A stretch of 64,000 nucleotides of DNA, taken from contig NC_081144.1 of assembly GCF_958295425.1 (NCBI RefSeq), forward strand, positions 6,239,186 to 6,303,185, in the 5' to 3' direction. Below are positions 1-27,005 of the stretch, in pieces. The stretch is from Solea solea (Eukaryota; Chordata; Actinopteri; Pleuronectiformes; Soleidae). Made by a program: the position numbers and the translations under genes. The notes beneath the pieces are model-generated. The model worked only from the letters and a program-made list of their open reading frames with translations, did not search any database and was not told the origin of the DNA. Numbering within the stretch: position 1 is the first letter of the stretch; every line of letters starts with the position of its first letter.

Positions 1-57
1 GATTATCAAATTAGTTGTCGATTAATTTAGTAATCGATTAATTGTTTCAGCTCTAAT
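1..57. mobile_element. End of a hAT-like non-autonomous element
   Basis: The first ~55 bases contain the motif CGATTAAT twice and end in TTGTTTCAGCTCTA. This resembles the terminus GTTGCAGCCCTA of the better-preserved element at 42245-42922. It is probably the end of a copy that begins outside the window. The family call rests on recalled teleost repeats and on this internal similarity. Confidence 0.45.
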
Positions 58-2372
58 TCTAGCTCAGTTTGGAGAGAAACCGAAAGCTTTTTTCCCCCCA
101 TTACACGGGGAGCAGACGGGTACAGAATGTCATTGGAACCTAAGACGTAATGTCTTTTTGTTCTGTGAAGAAAAGTGCATAAATAAGCAGGAACCAACCA
201 GAGTCATCCAGTGTGTGTCTAGCGTCTTACATTCAAGGAAGGCATGGAAGCTTTAGCATACAATACGCAGTGGTGGGCGAGGCGGCAACAGCCAGTGATA
301 AACCTCAGAGCACAGTGACAGACCGGAGTCCAGGACTGTAGTGGTTATTAACCACTGACGGCTACAGTCGACGCGCGGTGTAGTTTTATATCCCAGTGAT
401 TTTCATCAGAGTGTGAACATCTGCTGTTTGTGTGTCCTATATGACGACGACGGCGACGGGAAGATAATTGCAGTGCGTTTATATGACCTTTAACACTAAT
501 CCCCACTTTCAGTAAACCTCAGCTTATACATGCTGCTGTGTTTTGTTTTTGTGTTGTTTTTTTTGCAGCAGTGTGCAAAAAAAAAGTAGTAGTCTTACCA
601 ATTATGACACAAGTTTGGTCTTGAACTTGATCATGTTCCTCCCTGTGTAAGAAGCAAGAATCCACATCTGCACGGAGCTGCCTGTGACAAATTCATACAC
701 AGGAGCTTGTTTAAAACAGCTGAGAGGTGTTGAATTATTTGACTGTCTGTAATTCTAAGAACTCGGTCACCCTCTCCCCCCCTAATACCAAACAAAAAGG
801 AGAAAAGTTGGATTTACTTCCCAACTGTTTTCTGCCACTCCAAGGATTTATTGTTCATTGTGTGTGACAGCGTGTTCCTTTGTTCCCCGAGGCGCCTGTG
901 GAGGAGGTATTGGAGCGGCTGGTAGACATGTGACTCTTGTGAGCGAAAGAGTTGGCCAGAATGACACTAGGGTTACGGGAGGCCTGCGGAGGACAGATAT
1001 CTTGTATTGTTTCCTCCGTCGCTGGGCAGTTGTGTGTGTGTGTGTGTGTGTGTGTGTGTCACTTCAAACATTGAAAAAGGGAGTGACCGAGTGTCGTTTA
1101 ACAGAGTTAGTCAGCATTGCTCGAGAGCAAGATGTGCAGTGTAATTGAAGCCATGTTTCAGGATCTCATGCCTTCACGGTGCTGTCACCAGTTTGTTCAT
1201 ACTGGAGATATAAGGCTGCGGGTTAAACGGCAGTGGTCATTAGTGCCTTAGTGACAATATGTTGTCAGGTTGTAACGTGAGAGCTCAGCGTGGCCCGGCT
1301 GTAGCTTTTAAACTGGAATCAAACGTCCTTCCCAGTGTTTCCCTATCAGTGTCAGAATGTTGTCAGGGGATAAGTGTTTGCTGAATGTTTACCAGATGAT
1401 GGCAGTACATTGTTTGCTATTTTTGGAGAATGGAGACATGTATAGGGGTGTGGTGTATCCACATTTAGCCTCTTCACTGGATCCACTATGGCCCAGTGGA
1501 GTTTGGAGAGAGCGAGGCTTTTTATCCCGCGTGTTTACCTCTCAGGAACACAGCCGGACATCGTCCCTCCAACCAAAGGACTCCATCCCGTGTTGTCCGG
1601 AGATCCGATTGCACCGCTTATTTTAGTGGCACCTTGACAGCATCCTGTTAACATTGACCTCAAAAGGAAGATGGCAGACTCTTTGATGTAAATAAAGATT
1701 GCGCTTCCTCTTCAATCCCCGTAAGCCAGCTTCGCAGGGTCTGTGCGACCATTTGTCATCATATAAGCCTGCTGTCTTCAACATGCCTTCATCATATCCC
1801 TGTCTGCACATATGCTTGTCAATATCTTGCACGTGTCACAAGTGTATATGTGTGTGTGTGTGTGTTGTTGGAGGGAACATTGGAAAAAACATTCAGAGGA
1901 AGTGCTGTACAGAGTCCATTTGTCTCGCAGCAGATGAAAATTGTTTAATCAAAGCCTTCAGGAGAACAAAAAAAAAGAAAAGAGAAACATTTTCCACTGC
2001 AGCGTGTCTTAACAAGTCATGCTCGGCTGAACACAATCCTGATCTTAAGAATTAGCTGTTAGTTCCACTGACCGTGGTTCCCAACGGACGTTTCCGACCA
2101 ACTCCACGAGGCAAAACTCAATCACACAGTCAGGACACATGAAATATTCAGATCTTAAAAGCCAACACGTTTCCTAAAAATGCTGTGAGTTGAGTTATAT
2201 TTAATCCGTGGCACACATTTATCTGTAAAAAAAAAAAAAAAAAGTGACAACTTCAAGGGACCATGAGTTCAACCAAGTCAGTAATGAAGGATGTTAGAGG
2301 CTTGAAAGAATAGAATAAAGTGAAAACACTGTTATTCCCTACTGAGACTTTTTCCTCCCACCACACGGACAG
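58..2372. other. Region upstream of the first sema3f exon found (probable intron)
   Basis: No coding exon could be supported here. The region is AT-rich, with (GT)n microsatellites at about 1030-1059 and 1849-1866 and an A-run at about 2227-2243. Open frames here lack family signatures and convincing splice sites. The first sema3f exon recognised starts inside a codon at 2373, so this stretch is most likely intron 1 of that gene. I looked for a short exon with a signal peptide ending in the expected split codon and did not find one. Confidence 0.5.
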
Positions 2373-9488
<7,116 letters not shown>

Positions 9489-10469
9489 AGGATGGGGACT
9501 GTGTGCCGTCCAACACTGGCCTGTCTGGACGTTATGGTGGACTTTTATGTTTGACATGCATGTTTGGTCGTTACCTCCATCTATCCGGGCAGGTGATGCT
9601 CTCATGCTGTCGTTAAAGAACCGTATTTATGGTTTTGCTTGTCAGTCTAAATTATGATTGTGTATATTTGACATTACATTTGAATTTATTTTCAAAGAAT
9701 ACCATATAAATATCTAGATTCAGGTTACTCGTGGTAGGAATTTGATTCGACCTTTCGTGGCTCAGGCTCTATTATTGGTCCTCTAGGTCACTCCCATGAC
9801 GGTTTCTGCTGCCGATGGTTAAATGTCAGATGTTGGATGGTTTGTAAAAGCCCAACCAAGTACAGGTTTTCAAAAACACGACAGCTTTTTTCCCGGTTTA
9901 CAAGTGTTACTATAACAAAAGCTAAACAACAGCCCCCAGTGTTGATCTTTTGCATTCTTCTGTCAGTTTCGTCATTGCTTTTGGAAAATGTTTGACTGTG
10001 ATGTGAAGTAAACACAGCAAGTGGCCGACTGGGCTACAACACGCAAAACCACAGCTATGGTCCTTTTTAAGTATCTTGAAACAAAAGTGTAATATATTGA
10101 TTGTGAATATAATATATATGGTCATTGGATTATTCTTGTAAGAAGATAATATGACGATGTGTCGCATGCGTGTCTGTTGTCGTCTGTCGCAAGTTGTACA
10201 TTTTACCGTTCTGTTTTCCACCTCGGTGTGTTATACAATGTTTGTACGGTGTAATTATTATCTTAAACTAATTCCATTGGATGTTGTCATGTAATGACAC
10301 CCTTACTGTCCCGCCTGTGCTCTCGTGACCTGCAGTATGTGAGTGTTTAGCATACAGTGTTCTTCCACTTATGGACTTTTGTTGGTGGCAGTTTTAGATC
10401 TTTGCACAAAAAAAAGATACAGGAACATAGTTTTCATGTACAGAATGTTTATATATATATATATATGTG

Positions 10470-10530
<61 letters not shown>

Positions 10531-10560
10531 GGGAAAGAAACTGGCTCAGATTTAGTATTA
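9489..10560 (+). other. Probable sema3f 3' UTR
   Basis: Non-coding DNA follows the sema3f stop at 9486-9488, with a (TA)n tract at about 10450-10524. No clear canonical AATAAA was seen before the convergent was gene, so the transcript end is not fixed. Confidence 0.5.
10450..10524. repeat. (TA)n microsatellite
   Basis: An almost pure alternating TA tract with one TGTGTG interruption, between sema3f and was. Confidence 0.95.
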
Positions 10561-10790
10561 ATAGGTGGTGTTCTATTGTAGGCTGTATTTACTTATTTTT
10601 TTTAAAAAACGTCTCCTTTTTAACGGAAGCACAAGGAGCAATAATATTTCCCAGGCAGAGCCGCCATTCACCGTCATTGTGAGTGACACAGTGACATGTG
10701 CTGTCCTGCTGATCAATGCTACACTGGAAATGTTTGAACAAATACATGAAACATTTCAGAATCGTGGTCCTTTTATATTGAATGATGTGT

Positions 10791-10800
10791 TTTATTTATT
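10791..10800 (-). terminator. Polyadenylation signal(s) for was
   Basis: Two overlapping AATAAA hexamers on the minus strand, about 95 bases past the was stop codon at 10891-10893. That gives a short 3' UTR and puts the transcript end in the convergent zone with sema3f. Confidence 0.6.
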
Positions 10801-10890
10801 CGTCTACGCAGTTTGTTTGTTTTTTTCACAAGTAAATCGGGCATTCAGTCGTTCACAGGTTTAAGATCCACACAAAACGAGAACCTTTTA

Positions 10891-13800
10891 TCAGTCGTCC
10901 CATTCGTCGTCGTCCTCGTCGTCGTCTCCGCCCTCGTCTTCGCTTTCATCTAAGAGGAGGACAAATGTTTCAGTGTTACACTTAGTTGGGTTTCTTCAAC
11001 GCTCTTCGCTCTCTGTACGTGAATATCCACTTAGCCATTTTATTAGGCACACCTGTTCAACTGCTTGTTGCAACATTTAGGCATGTAGACATGATTAAGA
11101 CACGACTTTGCTGAAGTTTGAACTGAGCAACAGAATGAGGAAGATGGTTGTCGGTGTCAGATGGCATGGTCTATTTCAGAAACTGTTGGTCTACTGGGAT
11201 TTGTAGTGAAAGAAACAACAAGGTGCTGGGTGTGATTCTCGCTCTGGGACCTTTCTGTGTGGAGTTTGCATGTTGTCTGCGTGGGTTTCCTCCGAGCGCT
11301 CTGGTTTTCCCCCCATCGTCAAAACCAACCCTAACCCATGTAAGGATGTTTGAAGGTTGGTCCCTTGTGGGGGCGCGCTCAGTCGAAGAGGCTCTGATCA
11401 ACCCTCTATCTGACCACAGAATTTTGTTGTGCACTTTCAGTTGTATCATGACAATAAAGATCCTTTTTTAAAAAATTTTTTTTTTTTAAATTGCCTTGTT
11501 AATGCCAGAGGTCATAGAGGTCAAAAGATTATAGAAAGGCCACTGCGATAAAGGTGGAGGAGGTGGTCTACAGCAGCCAAGACAACACCCTGTGCAACTC
11601 CTGCCACATTATCAGGTGACCTGTGTACCTAATTAACAGACCAGTGAGTGTATGTTCTTGTATTTACCAGATGAATGGATGACTTTGCTCCTCTTCTGCA
11701 TGACCATCATGAGAGCACCAACGATGCCCTCACCTGATCCTGGAGATGTAGGCGCTGCAGCATCCACACTATCTGGCACCTGTAACACAAATATGCAGTG
11801 ATGCAATGATAACAAGTTGCAGCATGTCAGTTAAGATGTGAGTACATATAGAAAGCGATCAGGAAATGCTTTGCTTTACATTTCTGAGTTTCTTCCCCAG
11901 TCGGATCTGATCCAGCAGGGCTCCTCTGCCGTCTCCTCCTCCAATGGATTCGGGGGCAGGTGGCGGAGGCCCACCTGATACAGAACGTGGTGGTGTTGGG
12001 AAATTTGAAGGCGGAGGTGGTGGAGGAGGAGGGGGAGGAGGAGGTGGTGGGCCTCCACCCCCTCTGCTGGGTGTAGACGGGACAGGAGGAGATGGGAAGC
12101 CCATTGAGCAATGCTGGCTAGACGGTGGTGGCGGAGGAGGCATGTTGTGGGGGGCCAAAGGTGTTGAGACGTGGGAGAAATGTGAGGTGGGAGGTGAGGG
12201 GACAGAGTGTACAGGTGGTGGTGGTGGTGGAGGACCACCTCTGTTGGCTGGAGGTGGTGGGGGAGGCATCCCTCCACGTGCTGTGGCTGGATGAGCAGTC
12301 GGGGACCCTCGCTGTGGCTGGCCTGGGATGGGAGGCAGGGGTCCAGACCGGCCTCGATGAGGTGGGGGGGTCGGGGCGGAGGGACTGGAGCCTGGCAGAG
12401 GAGGCAGTGAGCCTCTGCTGGGTGGAGGGAGTGGAGGTCCAGAAGCTGTAATACAAGGAAACAAGGCATTCATTCATGCTTGAGACCTTAACCTGCGCAG
12501 TGAGACTGGTGAATGGGGAGAAAATGATGGAGGTGTCTAACCTTCTTTGCTCAGCTCCCTTTTTACCGCCTCCATGCCTCCAGACTGCTCGATGACATTA
12601 TAGATAAGCTGAGCAGTCGCTTCATCTCTCATGTCCGCCTCACCGATCCCGGCTTTGGAGAGCACATTCAACAGATCAGGGTCAAGATTGTTGGGATCCC
12701 ATCCGACATGAGAAACGTGTCTGACATGAAGGGAAACAAGCGAGAGCGTGTAAAACAACATCCTTTCAAGGTATAATTCAGCAGGCAACACCGACGTTGG
12801 CTCGCACACTCACTTAAATCCACTGGGTGCTCCTATGTCTGCTTTGGAAAGTTTGGGGCCCTTTTTATTCTTCTTCTTGTCCTTTTTCTTATCTTTGCTG
12901 CTCAAAGGCGACAGAGTGGCGGGAGAAGGCATCGAGCGGTATCGTGAAGACTGGATATCTGGGTTCTGTATGTCCACAGTAGCCATGCGATAAGATCCAG
13001 GGCTACCAGATGATGCTTTCGGAGGAAAAAAAACACAGAACATCAAAGTTGGAACTTCATTGCAGACGTCACTGCCTGGTATTGGTAACAGTAACAGTGG
13101 AGATGTCGAGGTAAAGAAGGCACAGACCTTTTTCAGGTGGCAGCGGAGGCAGAGCACCTCTGTCTACAGTGTCAGGACACATAGTAAGTGTTAGTCAGTT
13201 ACGGTTTGGTACACATGAATGGCATATTGCAGTGATGACCTTAAATGCTGTCTTACCACCAGGTGGCAGGGGGCGCTGTTTCCTCTCTGTCTTCTCTGAG
13301 GTGAGAGAAACTTTTTGCATCACTTTATTCAGCTAAAACACCCTTAAAACTATTAGATATTGTTTGAATTGATTTAAATAAACATGTATTTGTTTTTAGT
13401 TTTGGAAAAATCCACCTCTTTAAAGTGGATTCTAATTATTAAGTATTATTTTCCATGTATTGCATCAAGACAAATATGGGCTATGAATCTTTGTTTCAAA
13501 ATGTATTTGATGATAAATAATTCGAGAAAGTGTCTCCAACCTTGGCGGGTGTTTCTTTGACTGATTTTGTCCCGGACAGCATTTTGGAAGGCCTCTGCTT
13601 CCTTCTCATCGGCAAAGTTCAGTCCCACGTGACAATCCTACAATGCAGAATAAATAAACAACTACAAAAACGGCATTTTAACAAAGGTTTTATGACGACA
13701 AAACTTGACTTAAACAAAAAGAACACACACACACACAGAGGGTGAGGGGGGGTGGAACTGTGTGCTTACATCTGCAGGAAAGGTGTGAAAGAACGACCGT

Positions 13801-15040
13801 GGGGAGTAGTAAACTATTTGGTTGTAGATCTCCTGCTCCCAAATCTGCCTTCCTGTCTGTGGGGAAAAATAAAAAAACCAATGCAAATATTTAATTTAGA
13901 TATAAGGTTCATAAATGATAAGGATTGGAGTCAGTCAAGATGTGAGCCACCTTGTGTTAGTGTGATGGGTTAGGGTTATCAGTAAATGCTCTCATGTGGC
14001 CTTGTTTTATGTTCTTATGACACTTATATTGTTGTGCGAGAGGTTATTACCTTGACGTCAAACATGCGTATGAAGTAGGAGCGCTGCGGGTTGTCTTTGA
14101 CGAAGCACACCACTCCACTGTGCTGTAAGCTCCACACTGATGGACTGTGAGGCAGAGCCATGAACAGCTGTGCTACTGAAGTGACCAAGGACTAAACCAA
14201 AAAACAGGCAGTGAAAACAGTTCATGAAAACATGCCTCTGTGGGCCTTCGCCACTGCGTATGTAAAAGTCATTACATCAATTCAGCAGTTAATCATACTC
14301 ATATCAGATATTTGTACTGCCGTCACAGCTGTCAGCAGTGTTTACACAAATGAGTCAAGAGCAACTTCTGCTCTACAGCGAGATGACACCCAACGATAGC
14401 GCCGTCTAATTCTGACACAGAGGAAGAAATGCTTCAACCATCATTTCCTGTTACTGCTGCCTCCCCCATTGATGACCTAATGTCACCCACTCATTTTAAA
14501 CCACATTTGCAACCATTTTACAGTACAGAAGATTATTTTAATGAAAATACGTGACTTTAACATTTACCTTAAAAAGATACTACAGAAGGCACAAGTAAAT
14601 AAATAGAAGTAATTTTTTTTAAAATAAGCAGACAAAACTAGTGTGAAACATTATTTCCTGTTAAGGAGGGTTCAGTGTGACCATTCAAACAAAAAGAATG
14701 TGACGTTTAACCACAAATGTCACGAGAGAAGGAGACTGAGAGAGAAAGAGAGTCTTGAGGGCAGGAACAGTTTACATATTCATGTGGCAACCAGAATAAC
14801 CAGTACAATCTTGAACACCATTTCTTCCTCGTGCTCTTACAACAGACAGCTCCACCAGCATAGATAAGAATCAAGAGAGACACATCCCAGTATCACCCCA
14901 CAGTGGGTGACCCCCTGTCTGGTCAGTTCACAACTTACAGCACACCTTCTGCCCAGCAGCTCCTCCAACTTCTCATTCTCCTGCGGGCTCAGCAGCAAGC
15001 TGTGGGCATTCTCTGACTTAGATTTAGATCCACGGCTCAT
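10891..15040 (-). CDS. was: Wiskott-Aldrich syndrome protein (WASP)
   Basis: Cdc42-regulated actin nucleation promoter that activates Arp2/3. Exons in transcript order: 15040-14939, 14191-14051, 13856-13770, 13637-13541, 13295-13257, 13163-13128, 13015-12814, 12720-12542, 12445-11880, 11779-11668, 10949-10891; 1620 nt, 539 aa, in frame. Domains: WH1 about 25-150 ([30 protein letters not shown]); basic Lys-rich stretch then CRIB/GBD about 225-290 ([17 protein letters not shown]); proline-rich region about 295-455, all in one exon; a single WH2 ([16 protein letters not shown]) about 468-483; central helix ([18 protein letters not shown]); and an acidic tail ending DDDEWDD. One WH2 and the DEWDD end favour WASP over N-WASP, which has two WH2 motifs. 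The next gene upstream, slc38a5, ends about 330 bases from this ATG. Confidence 0.95.
11025..11215 (+). repeat. Dispersed teleost repeat (TTATTAGGCACACCTGTTCA family)
   Basis: The stretch CCATTTTATTAGGCACACCTG, then CATGTAGACATGATTAAGAC, then ATTTCAGAAACTGTTGGTCT matches a repeat I recall as abundant in teleosts. It lies in the last was intron. The superfamily was not established. Confidence 0.5.
11220..11475 (+). repeat. SINE-like repeat with GTGTGGAGTTTGCATGTT core
   Basis: The core GTGTGGAGTTTGCATGTT followed by GTGGGTTTCCTCCG and an end CATGACAATAAAGATCC is the layout of common vertebrate short retroposons with a LINE-derived tail. It sits in the last was intron, next to the repeat at 11025-11215. 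The AATAAAG inside it could act as a cryptic poly(A) signal for plus-strand transcripts such as sema3f. Confidence 0.5.
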
Positions 15041-15139
15041 GGTTGCCTGATAAATCTTGCAGTTTATTCTAACGAAGTGCGAGCAGCATGAAAAGGTGTC
15101 TCCTCTTGACACTGTCACAACACTGAGCTCTATAAAGTG

Positions 15140-15150
15140 AAGGAAGTTTC
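15140..15150 (+). promoter_or_regulatory. Possible ETS/PU.1-type site upstream of was
   Basis: GAAGGAAGTTTC lies about 100 bases upstream of the was start codon, in the short gap to slc38a5. WAS is a blood-cell gene in vertebrates and ETS factors are plausible regulators. One short motif is weak evidence. Confidence 0.25.
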
Positions 15151-15364
15151 TCTTCTCTGTTCTGTGCACACATCGTTTCAAAGCAGGAAACGGGCAACCG
15201 CACTTCTCTAACCCCCACTTTTCTTCTTTTTCTCAGAGGCAGTGCACAAATGAATGTGTTACTTCCATTTTCAGAGGTAAGCAGTGTACTCTTGTTCTTC
15301 CTCTGCTAAGATGACTTCTCTGGTTTTTTTTCATTTCATTATAAATTAAAGACTTAAAACACTT

Positions 15365-16566
15365 TGTTTGTACAAAGACATTTTATTGACAACATTCAAA
15401 TTAACTTAACAATAAAGAGGATTTAAAGCAAATCTTCAAGACAAAAAAAAGATCACTAACTTAAATTCATGGGTCATTATTCACCATAAAAACACAGTGT
15501 GTGTTTAACCCTGAATTTGTAACTGGACTTTGCAGAACAGGATTTTTTAAAAATAGTGTGGTTTTTACCCATTTTAATATGACACAATAAATATATTTGG
15601 TTTGCAGCTATGCTGTCTTTAGGGACACATTTGAGACTTGGAAATTGTACAAACCACTTTGTTTGTCTTTGCTATGCATGTGATTTTCAGTAACTGTGTT
15701 TGACCTTCATTAATAGCAGCAAAACCTCCACAAACAGCACCGTATCTGTTGGATCACCCATAAAAGATCGCCTCAGACCCAACTGTGATGACAATAACCT
15801 ATACAATAGTTAAATGCCATAATATATTTAAAGAACATATCACATTATAAACACATTATTAAGTCAGTTCCATGTACAAGCTACTGTGAGTTGTATTTCG
15901 ATAGACAGGAATGGTTAGTGTGGAGCTGCAGACTAACCCTTGATGGCTGCATTTAGCTGAATCCGTGGAAGTTTAGGGAAATTTAGAATTTGGACATGTC
16001 TAAATGTCATTAATATACATTGAAACAGCAACAGATAAAAAAAACAAAACTAAAATGTCTCATTTTGTTTCATAAAAAAAAAAAAAGCAAGCTCCTAAAT
16101 CCCTCATCAAATTGCTATCATGAAAAATCTGAAATTGTAGGGAAGTAGACTGGAAGTAGTTTAGGAATGACTGAGCTTTTGTGGAAACTCTATATATCCA
16201 TACACTAAAGTGGGATTTCCAAACTCTAAAATGGGATTTCCATTTGAGTCACACAGTTCCCATTCATCCTTATTGCTGTTACTTCTTTCTGGGCTTTTAC
16301 ATGAATCCAAATAGTATCCTTGCTGCAACCAGTGACACATTGTTTTGTATTCTCATGCATCTTTGTTTTCTCCTCCATTTTTCGGACCTTACTGCCCTAT
16401 CACTTTTATTTTTTTTTTAGTAGGCAAAGGTCCTTCACATATCTTTCATCACGTGTGGCCAAACCTGGCTTTGGATGAGATCTCAGCACATTCGGGGTAA
16501 TTTAATGGCAGGGAGCTTTAGTTGACATTCTTTTCCTCATTCAGTTTCTCTGTTCAGTCATGGGAG
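15365..16566 (-). other. Probable slc38a5 3' UTR
   Basis: About 1.2 kb of AT-rich non-coding DNA follows the slc38a5 stop codon. An AATAAA on the minus strand at 15382-15387 is the likely cleavage signal. No other gene or tRNA was seen here. Confidence 0.55.
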
Positions 16567-23882
<7,316 letters not shown>

Positions 23883-24956
23883 TTTGGTTCCCGCTTGAGA
23901 CACTTTTAAATAACTGCCTTTTGCTGAATGGAAAGAATCCTCTTCTTGTGTTTTCTGCAGGGAAAAAAGAGACAGAAACAGTTGAACTTACCAAACTCTG
24001 GAGGTTTTGGTGTCGGCTGGGAGCTGCGTTTCCAACACACACCTCGGGCAAATACGTTCAGTCAAATACCAACATGAGGACTGAACTCTCTGAACGTGTT
24101 TTAAAATATTTCACATGTGCATCACCTCTTGAAATCTTGTCTTAACTTGCCACAGATGGGACATCTATATGGTGAAAATTGTGATATACTTGTGCGATAT
24201 GCTGTCGTTAATGTAACAGTGGGGAGGAAGCTATTTTAAAAACCTCTCAGCCATCTAAAGGTTAACACTGTGCTTTAACTGAGAGAAGCCACAGCACTTA
24301 GGGAACAGTGAAAACGACGAGCAACAAGACTAAAAAGGAAATGCCATGTAGCTTTAAAAGTTCTTTAACGCATCCCTGTAATTTATCCTGAGATAAATCC
24401 AAAGTATTTATGACATTTGTGTCTTCTGGCGATACAAAAATCCTTCTCCTCCCAACCGCAGATATGAAGATAAACACTTCCAGATGTTAAATAAATAAAA
24501 TGATAATATCCATATTACGATCTGACACGTTTGCGTGGAGATGCGAGTCCATTTAAAGCCCGTCTGATACGAGAGGGCTTTAAATAACAAACGTTGTCAG
24601 AGGACACACTGTATGTTGATCTAATCTACCGTGGGCCAAACAAAGCTGGCATGGACATACTCTGGGAATGAGCGTAGGTCTGTGCTCCTGCCACAGGGTC
24701 ATGGGATACTTCCCTTCACTGTGGGCCCCGACTGCCCTCAGGATTCTCACATCTGACCCCTAAACACACACGACACATTCATTGTGCCATTCCTTAAGAG
24801 TTTTACACACAACTTTTTCTTCACTATTCCTACGCTCAACGTTGAACGTTGAAAAATCCATACAACGTGGTACTTGATAGCAGTGGTTGGGCCACAGAGA
24901 CAAACAAAGGCTTCCTGTGTAATGTGGTGTCATTTAGACAAGATACGTGGTTCTCT

Positions 24957-24983
24957 CCCCCCCCCCCCCCCCCCCCCCCCCCC
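24957..24983. repeat. Poly(C) tract
   Basis: A run of about 27 C residues upstream of slc38a5. On the minus strand it is a G-run that could form G-quadruplex structure, and it is a likely place for assembly length error. Confidence 0.9.
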
Positions 24984-26197
24984 GTGCACTGGCCTTGGGT
25001 CCAGTTTGGCGAAATTAAGCTTCTTTGGCAACATAACCCAAGACTTTCCCATGGCTTGTCGCCAACACAAACATTCAGCAACACAGTGACTCAAATGTCA
25101 GGAGGAACATTTTCAATGTGACTTTCAACAAGAAAGGAAAAAATGTCTGGATTGTATACTCTGGTTTCTCACACAGGAAAAGAGAGCAGTTAGTGCTTTT
25201 TTCAGTGAGGTGGAGCTGGAGAAACTAGACAAACCAAGTGAACTCAAAACTTGTTCCACATACACAGTTTCAGTGGCTGAGCTCTCAAGACTGTGGAAAC
25301 AGTAAAGAACTTGAAAGACACACTAAAAGTTCTTAGTACCTGTATTTTCATCTTAATTAAAACACAAATCTCTCCCCCAACAACCTATGCTAAGACATTA
25401 AATTAGACTTTCACAACAGTTTTATCAATGAAAAACACACGTTCAGCCTTTTCTTCCAGCAATGCACACCACATGGCTCATGTCTGATGCAAGAGCAGCT
25501 TACTATGACAGTTAGCCCTTCTCCTCGCACACACACACGTCTTATACACATACTTACCCTCTGGGTAAAGAAAGGACCTCGTTGTCTGTTCTTGGTATTC
25601 TGGTAGAACAATTCCTTTTACAAATCAGCTCAAATTTTCTGACTCCAATGTTTGTATACAGCTGAGCTCTTAGTAGTCTCTTCAGAGATCCTTGGTAGAG
25701 AAGAAGGGAGAGAGAGAGTAAGAAAGATTAGAGGCTGGGAGGGGGCAAGAGGGAAATGGGAACACCCATACTTAACCCTTTGTTAAACCTGTTACAGGTA
25801 GTATCACAGTTACAAAGACACAGTAGGACTGCACTCACCAGGTGTCTACATTATAAAAGGTGGAAACACAGAAGCCAACAATGGACAGGAATTGTCTGTA
25901 GTTTCCAGACAGTCGTAGCAACCAAATCAACAAGGATTCTGAGGAATCTTCCCAGAGGATAATTACCATGTCACTAGAAATTGTGAAAGTAGAAAGGAGG
26001 GGCAAAATTGTCGTCATCGGCAATTTGCATCCGGCTGAAGGCACAGTCATGCTAATTCATTTAGGAGGTAGGTGTGTTTTTAAGGATTACCAACATGTGA
26101 TTGCACTCCAGAGAGAGAGAGTGTGCATGTTTGCAAGTTTCATGTGCTTGATCCAAAACAAAGGTGAGCCGATGTAAGAGTGGGAATGAACTTTACG

Positions 26198-26624
26198 CAG
26201 GTGTGTCAAACTCATTTTAAGTTCAGGGGAAACAACAACATTTTTTCCTTTTGTTCAACATCTATATTTTCAAAAATCCATCCTGGGGGCCGGATTGAAC
26301 CCACTGGCGGGCCAGTTCTGACCCGCGGGCTGTATGTTTGACACCCCTGAATATTATTTCACAACGAGAAATACTATATTTTTCAGTTCCAGATACCTAT
26401 AAATGATTAACTTAAGATATGTAATATTGTTTAAATTGCACTTATTTTTCTCAAGAAATTTCAGGTTGATCATAATGTGTTTTATAAAAACGATACTTCA
26501 TCAAACGTAGAACAAAGGGAAAATGTTGTTCATAAGTTATTATGCTATTATTTTACTGGTCCACTTGAGATCAAATTGTGCTGTATGTGGCCCCTGAACA
26601 TAAAATGAGTTTGACGCCCCCTGA
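26198..26624. mobile_element. Non-autonomous DNA element (GTGTCAAACTCATTTTA family)
   Basis: The left end reads GTGTCAAACTCATTTTAAGT and the right end, reversed, GGCGTCAAACTCATTTTATG, making a clear terminal inverted repeat. A third, internal end at about 26322-26350 (TATGTTTGACACCCCTGA) with GGGGCCGGATTGAACCC and GCGGGCCAGTTCTG suggests a nested or rearranged copy. The CAGGGGTGTCAAACTCA terminus is familiar from teleost hAT-like repeats. No clean target duplication was seen. Confidence 0.65.
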
Positions 26625-27005
26625 TACATCCTGTCACGGTGTACAGTGAAAACACGTGCTCAGACCAGTCCACGACTCACAAATCTTCTTGGGGACATTT
26701 CAGTTGGCTGATTAACTTCAACTTAAATGACATGGGCGTTGCTTGCCTGCAACCCACATGTTCTTTATCTCACCATGACACAATTCAGTTCCATGGAAAT
26801 GATAATTTTGTCAACGACGAGAATTTTTTTCACGAAAAATATGCGATCAAGATGATGAACCGATGAAGAAAAAGTAGCCTCAAATGGTCATTCTAAAACT
26901 CTACAATAATGTAACTGATAAATACATTCAGTACATCATACATGAAATACCTGCTCTGTGCTTTGCAAACTGCCAGCATGTCAGACTGTGAATGTTATGC
27001 GTAAA

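Noticed and set aside
10343..10581. Frames encoding runs of Tyr-Ile
   Set aside because: Translation of the (TA)n microsatellite; the same applies near 22142-22430 and 53375-53590.
11944..12294. Plus-strand open frame rich in glycine, opposite the was proline exon
   Set aside because: It is the mirror of CCN proline codons (GGN on the other strand); it has no start context, splice sites or family match.
11876..12477. Two further minus-strand frames across the was Pro-rich exon (Leu/His-rich and Ser/Thr-rich)
   Set aside because: Out-of-frame readings of a compositionally biased tract that stays open by chance; the proline frame joins both neighbouring exons in phase.
25756..26177. Short plus-strand open frames between slc38a5 and apex2
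   Set aside because: No family signature, splice signals or codon pattern; they lie in AT-rich intergenic DNA.
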